Positions 17,466 to 26,061 of a DNA stretch of 64,000 bases are shown in pieces; position 1 is the first letter of the stretch; every line of letters begins with the position of its first letter. Both the position numbers and the translations under genes were made by a program. Source of the stretch: JAFMJV01 sp034436555 (GTDB lineage: Bacteria; Chloroflexota; Limnocylindria; Limnocylindrales; CSP1-4); assembly GCA_034436555.1 (NCBI GenBank), contig DAOTUU010000054.1, positions 1 through 64,000 on the forward strand, given 5' to 3'. The notes under the pieces are model-generated. The model made no database searches. It was not told the origin of the DNA and saw only the letters and a list, made by a program, of their open reading frames with translations.

Positions 17466-18260
17466 TTGCCTGGGAACAGCGATCCATCTCGCATCTACCA
17501 TGACCCGGCCCTGACCGACCGGCGCGGCGACGCGACCGGTCCGGTCGCGCTGCTGTTCCTCGTCGTGGTCATCGGCGCGTTCTCGGCCGTGACCTACGCG
17601 ATGGTCAACTACCTTCCCGTGGCCGCCGATCCGTCCCCCCGGCCGACCGGCACCATCGCCGCCACGGTGGTCCACCCGACGGCTACCCCGGTGAGGACGC
17701 GCGCCCCCCAGGCTGGCGCCACGGACGACCCGAGCGCCACCGACGACCCGAGCGCCACGGACGACCCGAGCGCCACGGACGACCCGCTTCCGTCTCGCCG
17801 GCCCGCGGCCAGCGGCCCGCCCCCTTCGCCGGATGCACCCGCAGCCAGCGCCACGCCGCGGCCCCCCGGGCATGGTGCGCTGGGTGATGCCATCCCGATC
17901 ATCCAGGACGGACGGCGACTGGGCACGGTCACGCTGCTCGCGTTCGCGGCGGGCGAGGTCCCGGGTGTGGCGCTGAACGCCGGCGCCCGCGTCATGGTCG
18001 CCCATGTCGCGTTCGCGAGTCCCGGCGGCATGCGCTACGACGCCTCCCATTGGGCCTTCGAGGACATGGACGGCCAGCGCCACCCGGCCATCGCGGAGGC
18101 TCCGGACCCTGCCCTGGGTGTCGGCCGCGTGCCTCCGGGCGGCACCGTGACCGGCAACGTCTCGTTCATCCGCGAGCGGCGCATCGGCATCCGGAGCATC
18201 GTCCTGACCGATGGGGCGGGCACCGATCTCGTGATCATCGATCGACCCTCCAGGCTCTGA
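17466..18260 (+). CDS. Single-pass membrane protein with TDDPSA repeats and extracellular domain
   Basis: 264 residues from a TTG start; an ATG at 17382 in the same frame would add 28 residues that look unstructured. One membrane helix (PVALLFLVVVIGAFSAV, about residues 26-45) is followed by a Thr/Pro/Asp-rich linker containing three to four TDDPSA hexapeptides, then a C-terminal beta domain (about 150-264). The C-terminal part resembles DUF4352-type domains (GDAIPI.. GTVTLLAF ... GRVPPGGTVTGNVSF). Predicted surface-exposed. Start choice is uncertain. Confidence 0.65.
   Translation: MPGNSDPSRIYHDPALTDRRGDATGPVALLFLVVVIGAFSAVTYAMVNYLPVAADPSPRPTGTIAATVVHPTATPVRTRAPQAGATDDPSATDDPSATDDPSATDDPLPSRRPAASGPPPSPDAPAASATPRPPGHGALGDAIPIIQDGRRLGTVTLLAFAAGEVPGVALNAGARVMVAHVAFASPGGMRYDASHWAFEDMDGQRHPAIAEAPDPALGVGRVPPGGTVTGNVSFIRERRIGIRSIVLTDGAGTDLVIIDRPSRL
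17721..17786 (+). repeat. 18-bp tandem repeat encoding TDDPSA
   Basis: Three 18-base units (17721-17738, 17739-17756, 17757-17774) plus a 12-base partial unit, in frame within the linker of the membrane protein. Such repeats expand and contract easily and set the length of the linker. Confidence 0.85.
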
Positions 18261-18271
18261 TCGCCCTGCCG

Positions 18272-18967
18272 TCAGCGCGGCTGGTATGTCACCCGGACGA
18301 CGAGCGGCTCGGCCGTGGATCCCGCCACCCGGAACACCAGGTCGTTGGTGCCGGGATCCAGGTCCACGCGCATCAGCCACAGCCCGTCGGGCCGCGCGAC
18401 CGACTCCTGGGTGCCCCCGTCCGGCAGGTCGCGCACGATCACCGCTCCGCCCGGTGCCCGTCCGAACACGTTGATGCGCGGCGAGACCACCTGCTCACCC
18501 TGCTCGGGGAACGAGACCGTGAGCGGCCGAGGCGATGCCTCGAGGTCCCGGATGGGGGGTGTGGGCGCGGGCGAGGCGGTCGCCCTCGGTGGTGCCGTCC
18601 CGCGCGCGGGCCGATGCGTCGAGTCGGCGGGGTGGGTGGGCGCCGTGGTCATGCCCGGTCCGGCGGGACCGTCGCCGGTGACCGCCAGCGCCTCGGTGGG
18701 TCCGGGGGTGAGGGTGGGTGCCGGCGTGACGGTGGCAGTCGGCTCGACGACCACCCCGATCCGCCGACCGTTGCCCTCGAGCACGATGAACGCGATGAAC
18801 CCGAGCCCGAGCACGAGCGAGATGAGCGCGAACGCCCAGGCCGCCCGCGGGGTTGGATCGGGAGCACGGCGGTCCAGGGGGCGGCGATGGCGCGTTCCGG
18901 TCGCGCGGATCCGATCGGGAGGACCGGGTCGCCTGGGCCGACCGCCCGGTCGCGTGCGTTCACGCAT
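18272..18967 (-). CDS. Membrane-anchored protein with Ig-like/glucodextranase-B-like domain
   Basis: 231 residues. A basic N-terminus is followed by one membrane helix (AWAFALISLVLGLGFIAFIV, about residues 35-55), a Pro/Thr/Ala-rich linker (60-140) and a C-terminal beta-sandwich domain (about 145-231). The domain has the pattern LTVSFPEQGEQVVSPRINVFG ... LDPGTNDLVFRV typical of bacterial Ig-like/glucodextranase B domains. It probably presents an adhesion or binding module outside the cell. It is divergent from the S9 peptidase gene (58 bases apart) and converges with the preceding membrane protein, which has a similar architecture. Confidence 0.7.
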   Translation of the reverse strand: MRERTRPGGRPRRPGPPDRIRATGTRHRRPLDRRAPDPTPRAAWAFALISLVLGLGFIAFIVLEGNGRRIGVVVEPTATVTPAPTLTPGPTEALAVTGDGPAGPGMTTAPTHPADSTHRPARGTAPPRATASPAPTPPIRDLEASPRPLTVSFPEQGEQVVSPRINVFGRAPGGAVIVRDLPDGGTQESVARPDGLWLMRVDLDPGTNDLVFRVAGSTAEPLVVRVTYQPR

Positions 18968-19024
18968 CCGGCCGGAAGCATACCCGGACGCGCGGCGGAG
19001 GCGCCACGGCCCTATCCTCGCGGC

Positions 19025-20962
19025 ATGCCCACCACGTTGCCGTATGGCTCCTGGCCGTCGCCCATCACCCTGGACCTGGTCGTCGCGGCCGGCAGGAGCG
19101 CGTTCGCTCCCTGGCTGGATGGCGAGGACCTCTACCTCCTGGAGAGCCGCCCGAGCGACGCCGGCCGGGTGACCATCATCCGGCGCGACGCGGACGGCAC
19201 GTTCCGAGACGCGATCCCGACCGGCTTCAACGTGCGCAGCCGCGTCCATGAGTACGGTGGCGGTGCCTACACGGCGCGGGACGGCGTGCTCGTGTTCAGC
19301 AACTTCGCGGACAACCGGCTGTACCGCGGTGCGGGTCCGGCGGTCCAGCCGGTGCCGCTCAGCCACGGCGACACGCAGCGCTTCGCAGACCTGGTGCTGG
19401 ACCTGCCTCGCGACCGGGTCCTGGCCGTCCTGGAGGACCATGTCCCCGGCGCCGCGGAGCCGACCAACGCGATCGCCGCGGTGTCGCTCACGGACGGCAC
19501 GGTGTCCACGCTGGTCGGCGGCCATGACTTCTTCGCGAATCCGCGCCTGGACCCCAGCGGCAGCCGCCTGGCCTGGATCTGCTGGGATCGTCCGGAGATG
19601 CCCTGGGACGGCACGTGGCTGGTCGTCGGTGACCTCGCACCGGACGGTGGCCTGACCAACGAGCGGATCGTGGCGGGCGGACCGACGGAGGCGGTCCTGG
19701 ACCCCGTCTGGGCACCCGACGGGTCGCTCCTGTTCCTGTCCGACCGGACCGGCTGGTGGAACCCGTATCGCTGGCGGGACGGCCGGGAACAGGTGGAGGC
19801 TGTCGCGCCGATGGCGGCCGACGCGGGTGGTCCGCTATGGGTGTTCGGGCTGCGCTGGCTCGGCGTGGACGGCGACGGGACCGTGGTGCTCGTCGTCCGG
19901 AGCGACGAGGGCGACCAGCTCCACGTCGTGGGGCCGGGGGGCGCGTCGCGCCATGTTCCCCTGGACGCCACGGAGCTGGGATCGCTGCTGGTGCGCGATG
20001 GGGCCGCGGTGATGATGGCGGGGGGACCGGCCAGGGCATCCTCGCTCGTCCGTGTCGACCTCGACAGCGGCCAGGCACAGGAGCTCTACACCGCGTCACC
20101 GCTGACCGTGGACCGGGCGTACCTGGCGACGCCGCGGCTGGTGGACTTCCCGTCGACGGGTGGCCGCCGGGCGTTCGCCTGGTACTACCCGCCGACCAAC
20201 CCCGACGCCGTCGCGCCGCCCGGCGAGCTGCCCCCGGTCGTGGTGATGTCCCATGGTGGGCCGACGTCGAGCGCCTCCACGAGCCTGGACCTGGCCACCC
20301 AGGCGTTCACGAGCCGCGGCTTCGCGGTCGTGGACGTGGACTACGGCGGCAGCACCGGACACGGACGCGCCTACCGTGACCTGCTCCGGGAGGCGTGGGG
20401 CGTGGTGGACCTGGACGACTGCTGCGCGGCTCCGACCTGGCTCGCCTCGCAGGGCCTCGCGGACGGGGCGCGCATGGTCATCCGGGGAGGCTCGGCGGGC
20501 GGGTACACCACGCTCTCCGCGCTCACCTTCCGCGATGTGTTCGCGGGCGGCACCAGCTACTTCGGCGTGGGCGACCTGGAGGCCCTCGCGACCGACACCC
20601 ACAAGTTCGAGTCTCGCTACCTGGATTTGATCGTGGGTCCCTACCCGGCCATGGTGGAGCGATACCGGGACCGCTCGCCCATCCACTCGGTCGGGCGCAT
20701 CAGCTGTCCGGTGCTCGTGCTCCAGGGCGAGGACGACCGGGTCGTGCCCAGGGAACAGGCGGAGGCCATCGTGGATGCGCTGGCGGAGCGCGGCATCCCG
20801 CACGCGTACCTGTTGTTCCCGGGGGAGGGACATGGCTTCCGGAGGCCGGAGAACCGGCGCCGCGCGCTGGAGGCGGAACTCTCGTTCTACGCCCAGGTGC
20901 TGGGGTTCACGCTCGCGGACGCCATCGAGCCGGTGGAGCTGGTGGGACGCCCCGCGCGCTGA
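19025..20962 (+). CDS. S9-family prolyl oligopeptidase / acylaminoacyl peptidase-like
   Basis: 645 residues: an N-terminal beta-propeller (about 1-380) and a C-terminal alpha/beta-hydrolase domain (about 390-645). The catalytic triad is visible: nucleophile Ser in GGSAGG (about 489-494), Asp in GEDDR (about 570) and His in GEGHGF (about 603). HGGPT forms the oxyanion-hole region. It has no signal peptide, so it is a cytoplasmic peptidase cleaving short peptides, as in the S9C/dipeptidyl-peptidase group. A TATCCT box ends 6 bases before ATG 19025, which makes this start the most likely and the transcript leaderless. Confidence 0.93.
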   Translation: MPTTLPYGSWPSPITLDLVVAAGRSAFAPWLDGEDLYLLESRPSDAGRVTIIRRDADGTFRDAIPTGFNVRSRVHEYGGGAYTARDGVLVFSNFADNRLYRGAGPAVQPVPLSHGDTQRFADLVLDLPRDRVLAVLEDHVPGAAEPTNAIAAVSLTDGTVSTLVGGHDFFANPRLDPSGSRLAWICWDRPEMPWDGTWLVVGDLAPDGGLTNERIVAGGPTEAVLDPVWAPDGSLLFLSDRTGWWNPYRWRDGREQVEAVAPMAADAGGPLWVFGLRWLGVDGDGTVVLVVRSDEGDQLHVVGPGGASRHVPLDATELGSLLVRDGAAVMMAGGPARASSLVRVDLDSGQAQELYTASPLTVDRAYLATPRLVDFPSTGGRRAFAWYYPPTNPDAVAPPGELPPVVVMSHGGPTSSASTSLDLATQAFTSRGFAVVDVDYGGSTGHGRAYRDLLREAWGVVDLDDCCAAPTWLASQGLADGARMVIRGGSAGGYTTLSALTFRDVFAGGTSYFGVGDLEALATDTHKFESRYLDLIVGPYPAMVERYRDRSPIHSVGRISCPVLVLQGEDDRVVPREQAEAIVDALAERGIPHAYLLFPGEGHGFRRPENRRRALEAELSFYAQVLGFTLADAIEPVELVGRPAR

Positions 20963-20981
20963 GGGGGCCCGCGTCGGCCGA

Positions 20982-21031
20982 GCGTCCGGCGCGGGCGGCG
21001 AGGGTCCGGCGGGCGGCGAGGGTCCGGCGCC
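20982..21031. repeat. Short GC-rich direct repeats between convergent genes
   Basis: Near-identical units containing GTCCGGCG and GGCGGCGAG repeat two to three times with a spacing of about 18 bases, in the 110-base gap between the S9 peptidase and the convergent DUF5666-like gene. Confidence 0.5.
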
Positions 21032-21071
21032 GGCCCGCATCGCGGCGGACCGACGCGGAGGACCCGGTGGC

Positions 21072-21710
21072 TCAGCCCACCGCGGCGGGTGACGCCTCCG
21101 GGGCCGTGCCCTCCGTGGAGGCGTCGGTCGCGGCCGGGATGACCACCACGCGCTGGGCAAGGAAGCTGCCGTCATCCTGGCTCTGGGACCAGACCACCAC
21201 GTCCGCACCGGCCGCGATGTCTGCGATCGCGACCTCGGTGCGCGATGGACGGTCGTCCGCGGACCAGCTGAAGGCTGAGGTGTTCGCGTCGGTCGCGACC
21301 GTCGCGCTCTCACCGGTGGCGAGGTCGATCGTGATGGAGCCGTCCGCGACCGCAGACACGGTGCCGTGCTCGACCTTGTCGGTCAGCACGTTGCCGTCTG
21401 CATCCAGCCGGACCGTCGTCTGGCTGACGAGGTTGTCGAAGCGCTCCGACAGCGCGCCGCGGACGCGACCGCTCATGTCGCCGTGGGAGCCGCGACCGCC
21501 ACGACCCTCGAGTCCGCGTCCACCCCGCCAATCAGGGCCGCGACGGCTCGACCCGCCGTGCGCGGTGATGCCGCCGTCCGGGGCGGTCGCCACGGGCCCG
21601 GGCGCCGTGACACTCGGGTCGGTCTGGGCCTCCGCGATCGAGGCGCCCGACAGGACGAGGGCGAGGGTGGTGCCGGCGACCACCGTCAGGCGCTTGCGTT
21701 CGTTGCTCAT
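21072..21710 (-). CDS. Secreted DUF5666-like protein
   Basis: 212 residues with a signal peptide (residues 1-29, AEA/QT). A Gly/Arg-rich low-complexity segment (about 45-85) precedes a beta-domain with the pattern VEHGTVSAVADGSITIDLATGES and a later VAIADIAAGADVVVWS, as in DUF5666 proteins. The start at 21710 (MSNERKR) was chosen because the hydrophobic signal begins there; the upstream extension lacks it. Function unknown; found in the envelopes of many GC-rich bacteria. Confidence 0.75.
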   Translation of the reverse strand: MSNERKRLTVVAGTTLALVLSGASIAEAQTDPSVTAPGPVATAPDGGITAHGGSSRRGPDWRGGRGLEGRGGRGSHGDMSGRVRGALSERFDNLVSQTTVRLDADGNVLTDKVEHGTVSAVADGSITIDLATGESATVATDANTSAFSWSADDRPSRTEVAIADIAAGADVVVWSQSQDDGSFLAQRVVVIPAATDASTEGTAPEASPAAVG

Positions 21711-21959
21711 GGGTGCATGATCCTCCGTCAGGGTATGGGGCGGCTGGGGTCCTTCCACATCCGCGGGTCGGATGCGTCAGCCTCCGACCGATGACCACGA
21801 TGCGGGCGCGGTGTTCGAGCCGCGACCGCCGCGTGTAAGGGCGGCGTAAGGCGCGCGCCTCCTCAACGGGTCGCTGCGGTCCGGGCGCGGGAGCCGGCTC
21901 AACTCAGGACCTGCGGCAGAGCTCCGGGCCGAGACCCGGGCAGGTGCCGCGATCGGCCC

Positions 21960-22826
21960 TCAGGAGCCTCCGATGCCTGACCGCTTGAACCCCTCCACCA
22001 GATACCGCTGGAGGAAGGCGAACATCAGCAGGATCGGGATGATCGCGACCAGGGCGCCCATGAACAGCGACGGAAGGTTGACGATCTGGGCGGTGATGAA
22101 CGTCGAGAGCACGACCTGGATCGTCCACATCTCCGAGCTCGTGCCGATCACGAGCGGCCACAGGAAGGAGTTCCAGCTGGCCAGGAACGTCAGCGTCCCG
22201 AGCGACAGGAAGATGCCGTGCGAGGTGGGCACGACGATATGCCGGAAGACCCCCCAATGAGACAGTCCGTCGATGACCCCGGCTTCCTCGATCTCCCTCG
22301 GGAACCCCAGGAAGTACTGACGGAAGAGGAACACGTTGAACACGCTGAACAGGCCGGGCACGATGAGGCCCTGGAGCGTGTTCACCCAGCCCAGATCTGC
22401 CACGATGACATACAGCGGCAGGAACGACGTCGCACTCGGGATCATCAGCGTCAACACGACGACGAACAGGACCAGCCGGGACCACCGGCTGGGAATCCGT
22501 GCGAGCGCGTAGCCTGCGAGCGACGCGAAGGTGAGCGAGCCGACCACCGTGAGCGTGGCCACCAGCATGGAGTTCACGATGCCGCCGATGACCGGAGCCA
22601 CCGGGTCGTCGAGCAGGACCTGGAGGTTCTTGAGGTACTGGGGGTCCTTGGAGAACCACGTCCACTTGGATGCCAGGATCTCCGCCTGCGTCATCCCGGC
22701 GCTCTTGATGATGATGTAGAACGGGATGAGGAACAGGATCGCCAGCGCGATGAGGACGATGTATCGCGGTCCCCACCGAACGGCCGATCTCAGGCCGCGA
22801 CGATGGTCAAGACGACCGGACGTCAT
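21960..22826 (-). CDS. ABC sugar transporter permease (MalG/CUT1 type)
   Basis: 288 residues with six membrane helices and the inner-membrane-component EAA loop (SFPREIEEAGVIDGLSHWGVFRHIVVP region) that contacts the ATPase. It is one of two permeases of a carbohydrate uptake transporter of family CUT1. The start overlaps the end of the upstream MalF-type permease by 4 bases. No ATP-binding subunit is encoded in this window, which is common for CUT1 systems that share an MsmK/UgpC-type ATPase. Last gene of the transporter operon. Confidence 0.93.
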   Translation of the reverse strand: MTSGRLDHRRGLRSAVRWGPRYIVLIALAILFLIPFYIIIKSAGMTQAEILASKWTWFSKDPQYLKNLQVLLDDPVAPVIGGIVNSMLVATLTVVGSLTFASLAGYALARIPSRWSRLVLFVVVLTLMIPSATSFLPLYVIVADLGWVNTLQGLIVPGLFSVFNVFLFRQYFLGFPREIEEAGVIDGLSHWGVFRHIVVPTSHGIFLSLGTLTFLASWNSFLWPLVIGTSSEMWTIQVVLSTFITAQIVNLPSLFMGALVAIIPILLMFAFLQRYLVEGFKRSGIGGS

Positions 22827-23764
22827 GACCGCTCCTCACGCCCGAAGCCAAGCTTGCGGGCAGGGATGATCACGAACAGGAGCAGGATCGCGGTGATCAC
22901 GAATGTCCCGGCCGCGCCGCGTCCGATGTCGTTGTCGCTGAAGGCGATGTTGTAGAGGTAGACCATCGGAGGTCGCGCAAGATAGCTGCCACCTGTGCCT
23001 TGGCCAGCCCCTGCTGAGAGGCCGGAGAAGATGTTGTAGAACTCATCGAACGCCTGGATGGCGGTGATCGACAGGAGCAACAGCACCGCCACGGAGGTGT
23101 TGCGCAGCAGCGGGAAGGTGATGTGTCGGAATGTCTGCCACCCGGGCTTGGCACCGTCCACCGTGGCCGCCTCGTACAGAGGACGAGGAATCTCCTGGAT
23201 GCCCGCCAGGAAGATGATCATGAATGCGCCAAGCTGAAGCCACAGCCGAACGGTGACCAGCACGATCCAGTACAGCGGCGGCTGCGCGGTCCCGATCCAC
23301 GCCTCCGGTCCCAGGTCGAACGGCTTGAGGACGGTGTTGGCCAGGCCGAAGGGCAGTCCGTTGAAGATGTTCATGCGCCAGATCAGCGCACCCACGACAT
23401 ACGAGCATGCGGCAGGCAGGAAGAAGATCGTCCGGGAGATGCCGGTGCCGACCGGCAGGCGGTTGACCAGCGACGCCAGTCCCAGGGCACCCAGGAAGCT
23501 GACGGGCACGATGAAGAACGTGTACACCACGCCCGTGATGAGCGAATTCTGGAAGGCCGTCGATGTCAGGAGCGCCCGGTAGTTCTCCAGGCCGATGAAC
23601 TCGGTCGGGTGGACCGTGTTGTAGGCACGGAAGAAGCTCAGCACGAAACCCCAGGCGATGGGCACGAACGTGAACAGGAACAGCCCGATCAGGAATGGAC
23701 CGACGAATGTCCAGAACGGCGACGGGCGCCGCCTCAGGAACGCCGCCCGTCGCTGTGTCGTCAT
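22823..23764 (-). CDS. ABC sugar transporter permease (MalF/CUT1 type)
   Basis: 313 residues, first of the two membrane subunits. A basic N-terminal tail and six helices are visible, with an EAA-loop motif EIPRPLYEAATVDGAKPGWQTFRHITFP. It pairs with the downstream MalG-type permease (ATGA overlap) and the upstream binding protein. The cargo is probably a sugar, sugar acid or deoxy-sugar processed by the neighbouring catabolic genes; the sequence alone does not say which. Confidence 0.93.
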   Translation of the reverse strand: MTTQRRAAFLRRRPSPFWTFVGPFLIGLFLFTFVPIAWGFVLSFFRAYNTVHPTEFIGLENYRALLTSTAFQNSLITGVVYTFFIVPVSFLGALGLASLVNRLPVGTGISRTIFFLPAACSYVVGALIWRMNIFNGLPFGLANTVLKPFDLGPEAWIGTAQPPLYWIVLVTVRLWLQLGAFMIIFLAGIQEIPRPLYEAATVDGAKPGWQTFRHITFPLLRNTSVAVLLLLSITAIQAFDEFYNIFSGLSAGAGQGTGGSYLARPPMVYLYNIAFSDNDIGRGAAGTFVITAILLLFVIIPARKLGFGREERS

Positions 23765-23814
23765 GTCTCGGAGGGCTCTATGGTCTGGAGGTCCTCGTCA
23801 GGCGTGGTCGCCCC

Positions 23815-25098
23815 TCAATGGTTCAGAAGCTTGTCGAGCTCCTCCTGGGCCACGACCGCGGCCGCGGCGAGCTCGGTGGCCGCATCCGCCCCATTCTTGA
23901 CGATGTTGCCCACCGCGTCGATGTAGGGAGTCGACACCGCACCGGAGTAGTACACGGAATCCACGAAGCCGTAGTCTGCGAGGATCTTCACCGCCTCGGC
24001 GGGCTGGCCGCTCTTGAGCGGCTCCGCGGCCTCCTGGATCGCCAGCCGTGGCGGAAGGTGGAAGCCATAGGAGAGGTTGAAGTCCTCCTGGTCGGCGGCG
24101 TTCTGGAGCCACAGCCACGTGGTGTAGTCCTTGGCCGCCTGGATGTTCTTGCTCTTGCCGTTGATCGCAGAGGCCCACTGAGAGAAGAACGTGGCCCCGG
24201 CTCCATTCGGTCCGGAACCCGGCCAGGGACCCACCACGAAGTCATCACCGAGCGCCGCCTGGACCGCGGGCATCATCCACAGACCGCCCCACTGGCTCGC
24301 GGCGAGTCCGGCGTTCAGGACGGTCGGGTCATACCAGTCGGTGGGAGCCCCCAGGAGGATCGAGTCGTCCGCGTACAGCTGCGCGAACTGTGTCAGGGCC
24401 GCGGCCACATCAGGGTTGTCATAGGCGATCTTGTCATCCGTGATCATCTCGTGGCCCGCTGCGTGTGCCAGGACGTAGGCCTGGGCCACGCCGCCGTCGT
24501 TCCCGAAGAACGTTCCCTTGACATCATCCCTGGTGAGCGCCTTGGCGGCCGCCACGAACTCCTCCCACGTCTGCGGGATGGGGATGCCGGCGTCCTCGAA
24601 CATGCTCTTGCGGTAGTACATCAGGCCGATGTCGCCGATGAAGGGGATGGCGTACACCTTGCCGTCCACCGTGAACGCCTTGAACGATCGGGGATCGAAC
24701 TGCGCCGCGACCTCGGGGGTGATGATGTCGCTCAGGTCGGCCAGCTGGTTGTTGGCGACCGCCTCCGGCGCCGCCACGGTCGTCTCGTAGATGTCCGGTC
24801 CCGAGTCGGTGAGGAGCGCGGCGCCCAGCTTGGCGAAGTAGTCGCCGGGGACCCACTCCACCTTGACCTCGATGTCGGGGTGGAGCGCCATGTACTCCTC
24901 GGCATAGCGCTGGGCCGCCTCTCGGGTGCCTGCCTCGCCGTACTGGTGATACCACTGGGTGAGGACGGTCTTGTCCTGCGCCACGATCGCGGATGGCGCT
25001 CCGACGGAGAGCGTCAGCAGCGTCGCTGCGACAAGACCCCAGCGCCGCCTGGCGGGGCCAGCCTGGCCGTGGTGCGGGTGACGAGTGCGTGCGTGCAA
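23815..25098 (-). CDS. Extracellular sugar-binding protein of the CUT1 transporter
   Basis: 427 residues. The TTG at 25098 was chosen because GGAGGT stands 5 bases upstream and the signal peptide follows soon after; ATG 25152 would add 18 residues without an SD site. The signal peptide ends about residue 42 (IVA/QD). The mature protein is a type I extracellular solute-binding protein (SBP_bac_1): TWEEFVAAAKAL and GGLWMMPAVQ-type motifs typical of maltose/glycerol-phosphate-like binders. No lipobox Cys is present, unusual for a monoderm binding protein. A TTGACA box and a candidate GntR site lie 50-70 bases upstream. Confidence 0.92.
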   Translation of the reverse strand: MHARTRHPHHGQAGPARRRWGLVAATLLTLSVGAPSAIVAQDKTVLTQWYHQYGEAGTREAAQRYAEEYMALHPDIEVKVEWVPGDYFAKLGAALLTDSGPDIYETTVAAPEAVANNQLADLSDIITPEVAAQFDPRSFKAFTVDGKVYAIPFIGDIGLMYYRKSMFEDAGIPIPQTWEEFVAAAKALTRDDVKGTFFGNDGGVAQAYVLAHAAGHEMITDDKIAYDNPDVAAALTQFAQLYADDSILLGAPTDWYDPTVLNAGLAASQWGGLWMMPAVQAALGDDFVVGPWPGSGPNGAGATFFSQWASAINGKSKNIQAAKDYTTWLWLQNAADQEDFNLSYGFHLPPRLAIQEAAEPLKSGQPAEAVKILADYGFVDSVYYSGAVSTPYIDAVGNIVKNGADAATELAAAAVVAQEELDKLLNH

Positions 25099-25146
25099 GA
25101 TCCACCTCCCTGGGCACTGCGGCTCGAACAGGGCCGCTCGGTGCGT

Positions 25147-25169
25147 ATTCATACTATGATAGGTGTCAA
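25147..25169 (-). promoter_or_regulatory. Promoter and candidate GntR operator before the sugar-binding protein gene
   Basis: On the minus strand a perfect -35 TTGACA (25169-25164) is followed directly by CTATCATAGTATGAAT (25162-25147). The core ATCATA followed by TA four bases on is shared with sites at 28969-28984 and 31602-31618, in the other two promoter regions of this island. Confidence 0.5.
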
Positions 25170-25235
25170 GAGAGGATGTAGCCCGATCCGGACTGCTTCC
25201 GCGGGGAAGCGGGACGGGCGCGGAGGGGAGGTTCC

Positions 25236-26045
25236 ATGCGCGCCGGCAGCCACCCGGGCATCGCCATCACCTGGTTGCGTCAGGCGGGCTTCCTCGTCGA
25301 GGGGCGGGACGACGCGCTGCTGTTCGACCCGTTCCTGACCGACCTGCCGGGCATGCTCGTGCCGCCTGCGGCGACTCCCGAGGCGGTGAGCTGGGTCACG
25401 GCGGTCCTGGCCAGCCATGAGCACGCGGACCACCTCGATGGGCCTGCCATCGGACGCATCGCTGCCGCGTCCACGAGCCCGATGTTCGTCGTGCCGCGCC
25501 CGCTTCGACAGATGGCCGTCGATGCGGGCGTCCCGAGGGAGCGCGTGCTGGGGGTGCAGCCCGGCGATGTCGTGGAGATCGGTGGACTGCGGATCCACCC
25601 GGTGCCCGCACGGCACGGGGTCAGCATGCGCGACGCATACACCTTCGGCCGTGAGCTGTCGGGTGGTGACGTCCGATATCCGGGCTACGTCGTCGAGATC
25701 GACGGTGTGCGGCTGTACCACGCGGGGGACACGATCGTGGATGATGCCATCGTCGAGCAGGTGCGAGGGCTGGACGTGGACGTGGCGTTCCTGCCCATCA
25801 ACGGGCGCGACCACTTCCGGGAGCGCATGGACGTGGTGGGCAACCTGACCCCGCGCGAGGCCGCGGATCTCGCCGCGGCGATCGGAGCCGACCTGGTCAT
25901 CCCGATGCACTACGACACCGTCCCCGGCAACACCGAGTCACCGGGCGTGTTCCTCGACCACCTCCGGCGCACCCATCCGCGGATCTCGGCGTGCTTCCCC
26001 GGCGCGGGCGGGCGCGTCGTCCATGCGCCCACGCGCCGGCCCTGA
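25236..26045 (+). CDS. UlaG-like metallo-beta-lactamase-fold hydrolase/lactonase
   Basis: 269 residues of the metallo-beta-lactamase fold. The dinuclear metal site is visible: SHEHADHLD (HxHxDH, about residues 67-72), a His near 125 (PARHGVSM), the bridging Asp in YHAGDT (about 168) and a late His in IPMHYD. The closest recognisable group is the UlaG/L-ascorbate-6-phosphate lactonase-type family; a sugar-acid lactonase fits the neighbouring dehydrogenase and dehydratase genes. GGGAGG precedes the ATG. It is divergent from the transporter operon across the candidate operator at 25147. Confidence 0.82.
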   Translation: MRAGSHPGIAITWLRQAGFLVEGRDDALLFDPFLTDLPGMLVPPAATPEAVSWVTAVLASHEHADHLDGPAIGRIAAASTSPMFVVPRPLRQMAVDAGVPRERVLGVQPGDVVEIGGLRIHPVPARHGVSMRDAYTFGRELSGGDVRYPGYVVEIDGVRLYHAGDTIVDDAIVEQVRGLDVDVAFLPINGRDHFRERMDVVGNLTPREAADLAAAIGADLVIPMHYDTVPGNTESPGVFLDHLRRTHPRISACFPGAGGRVVHAPTRRP

Positions 26046-26061
26046 CCGAGCGGCTCCGGGA

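Noticed and set aside
24500..26060. Mobile element or integration site near the catabolic island and tRNA
   Set aside because: No integrase, transposase, or direct repeat of the tRNA 3' end was seen. Base composition changes only at the short AT-rich promoter sites.
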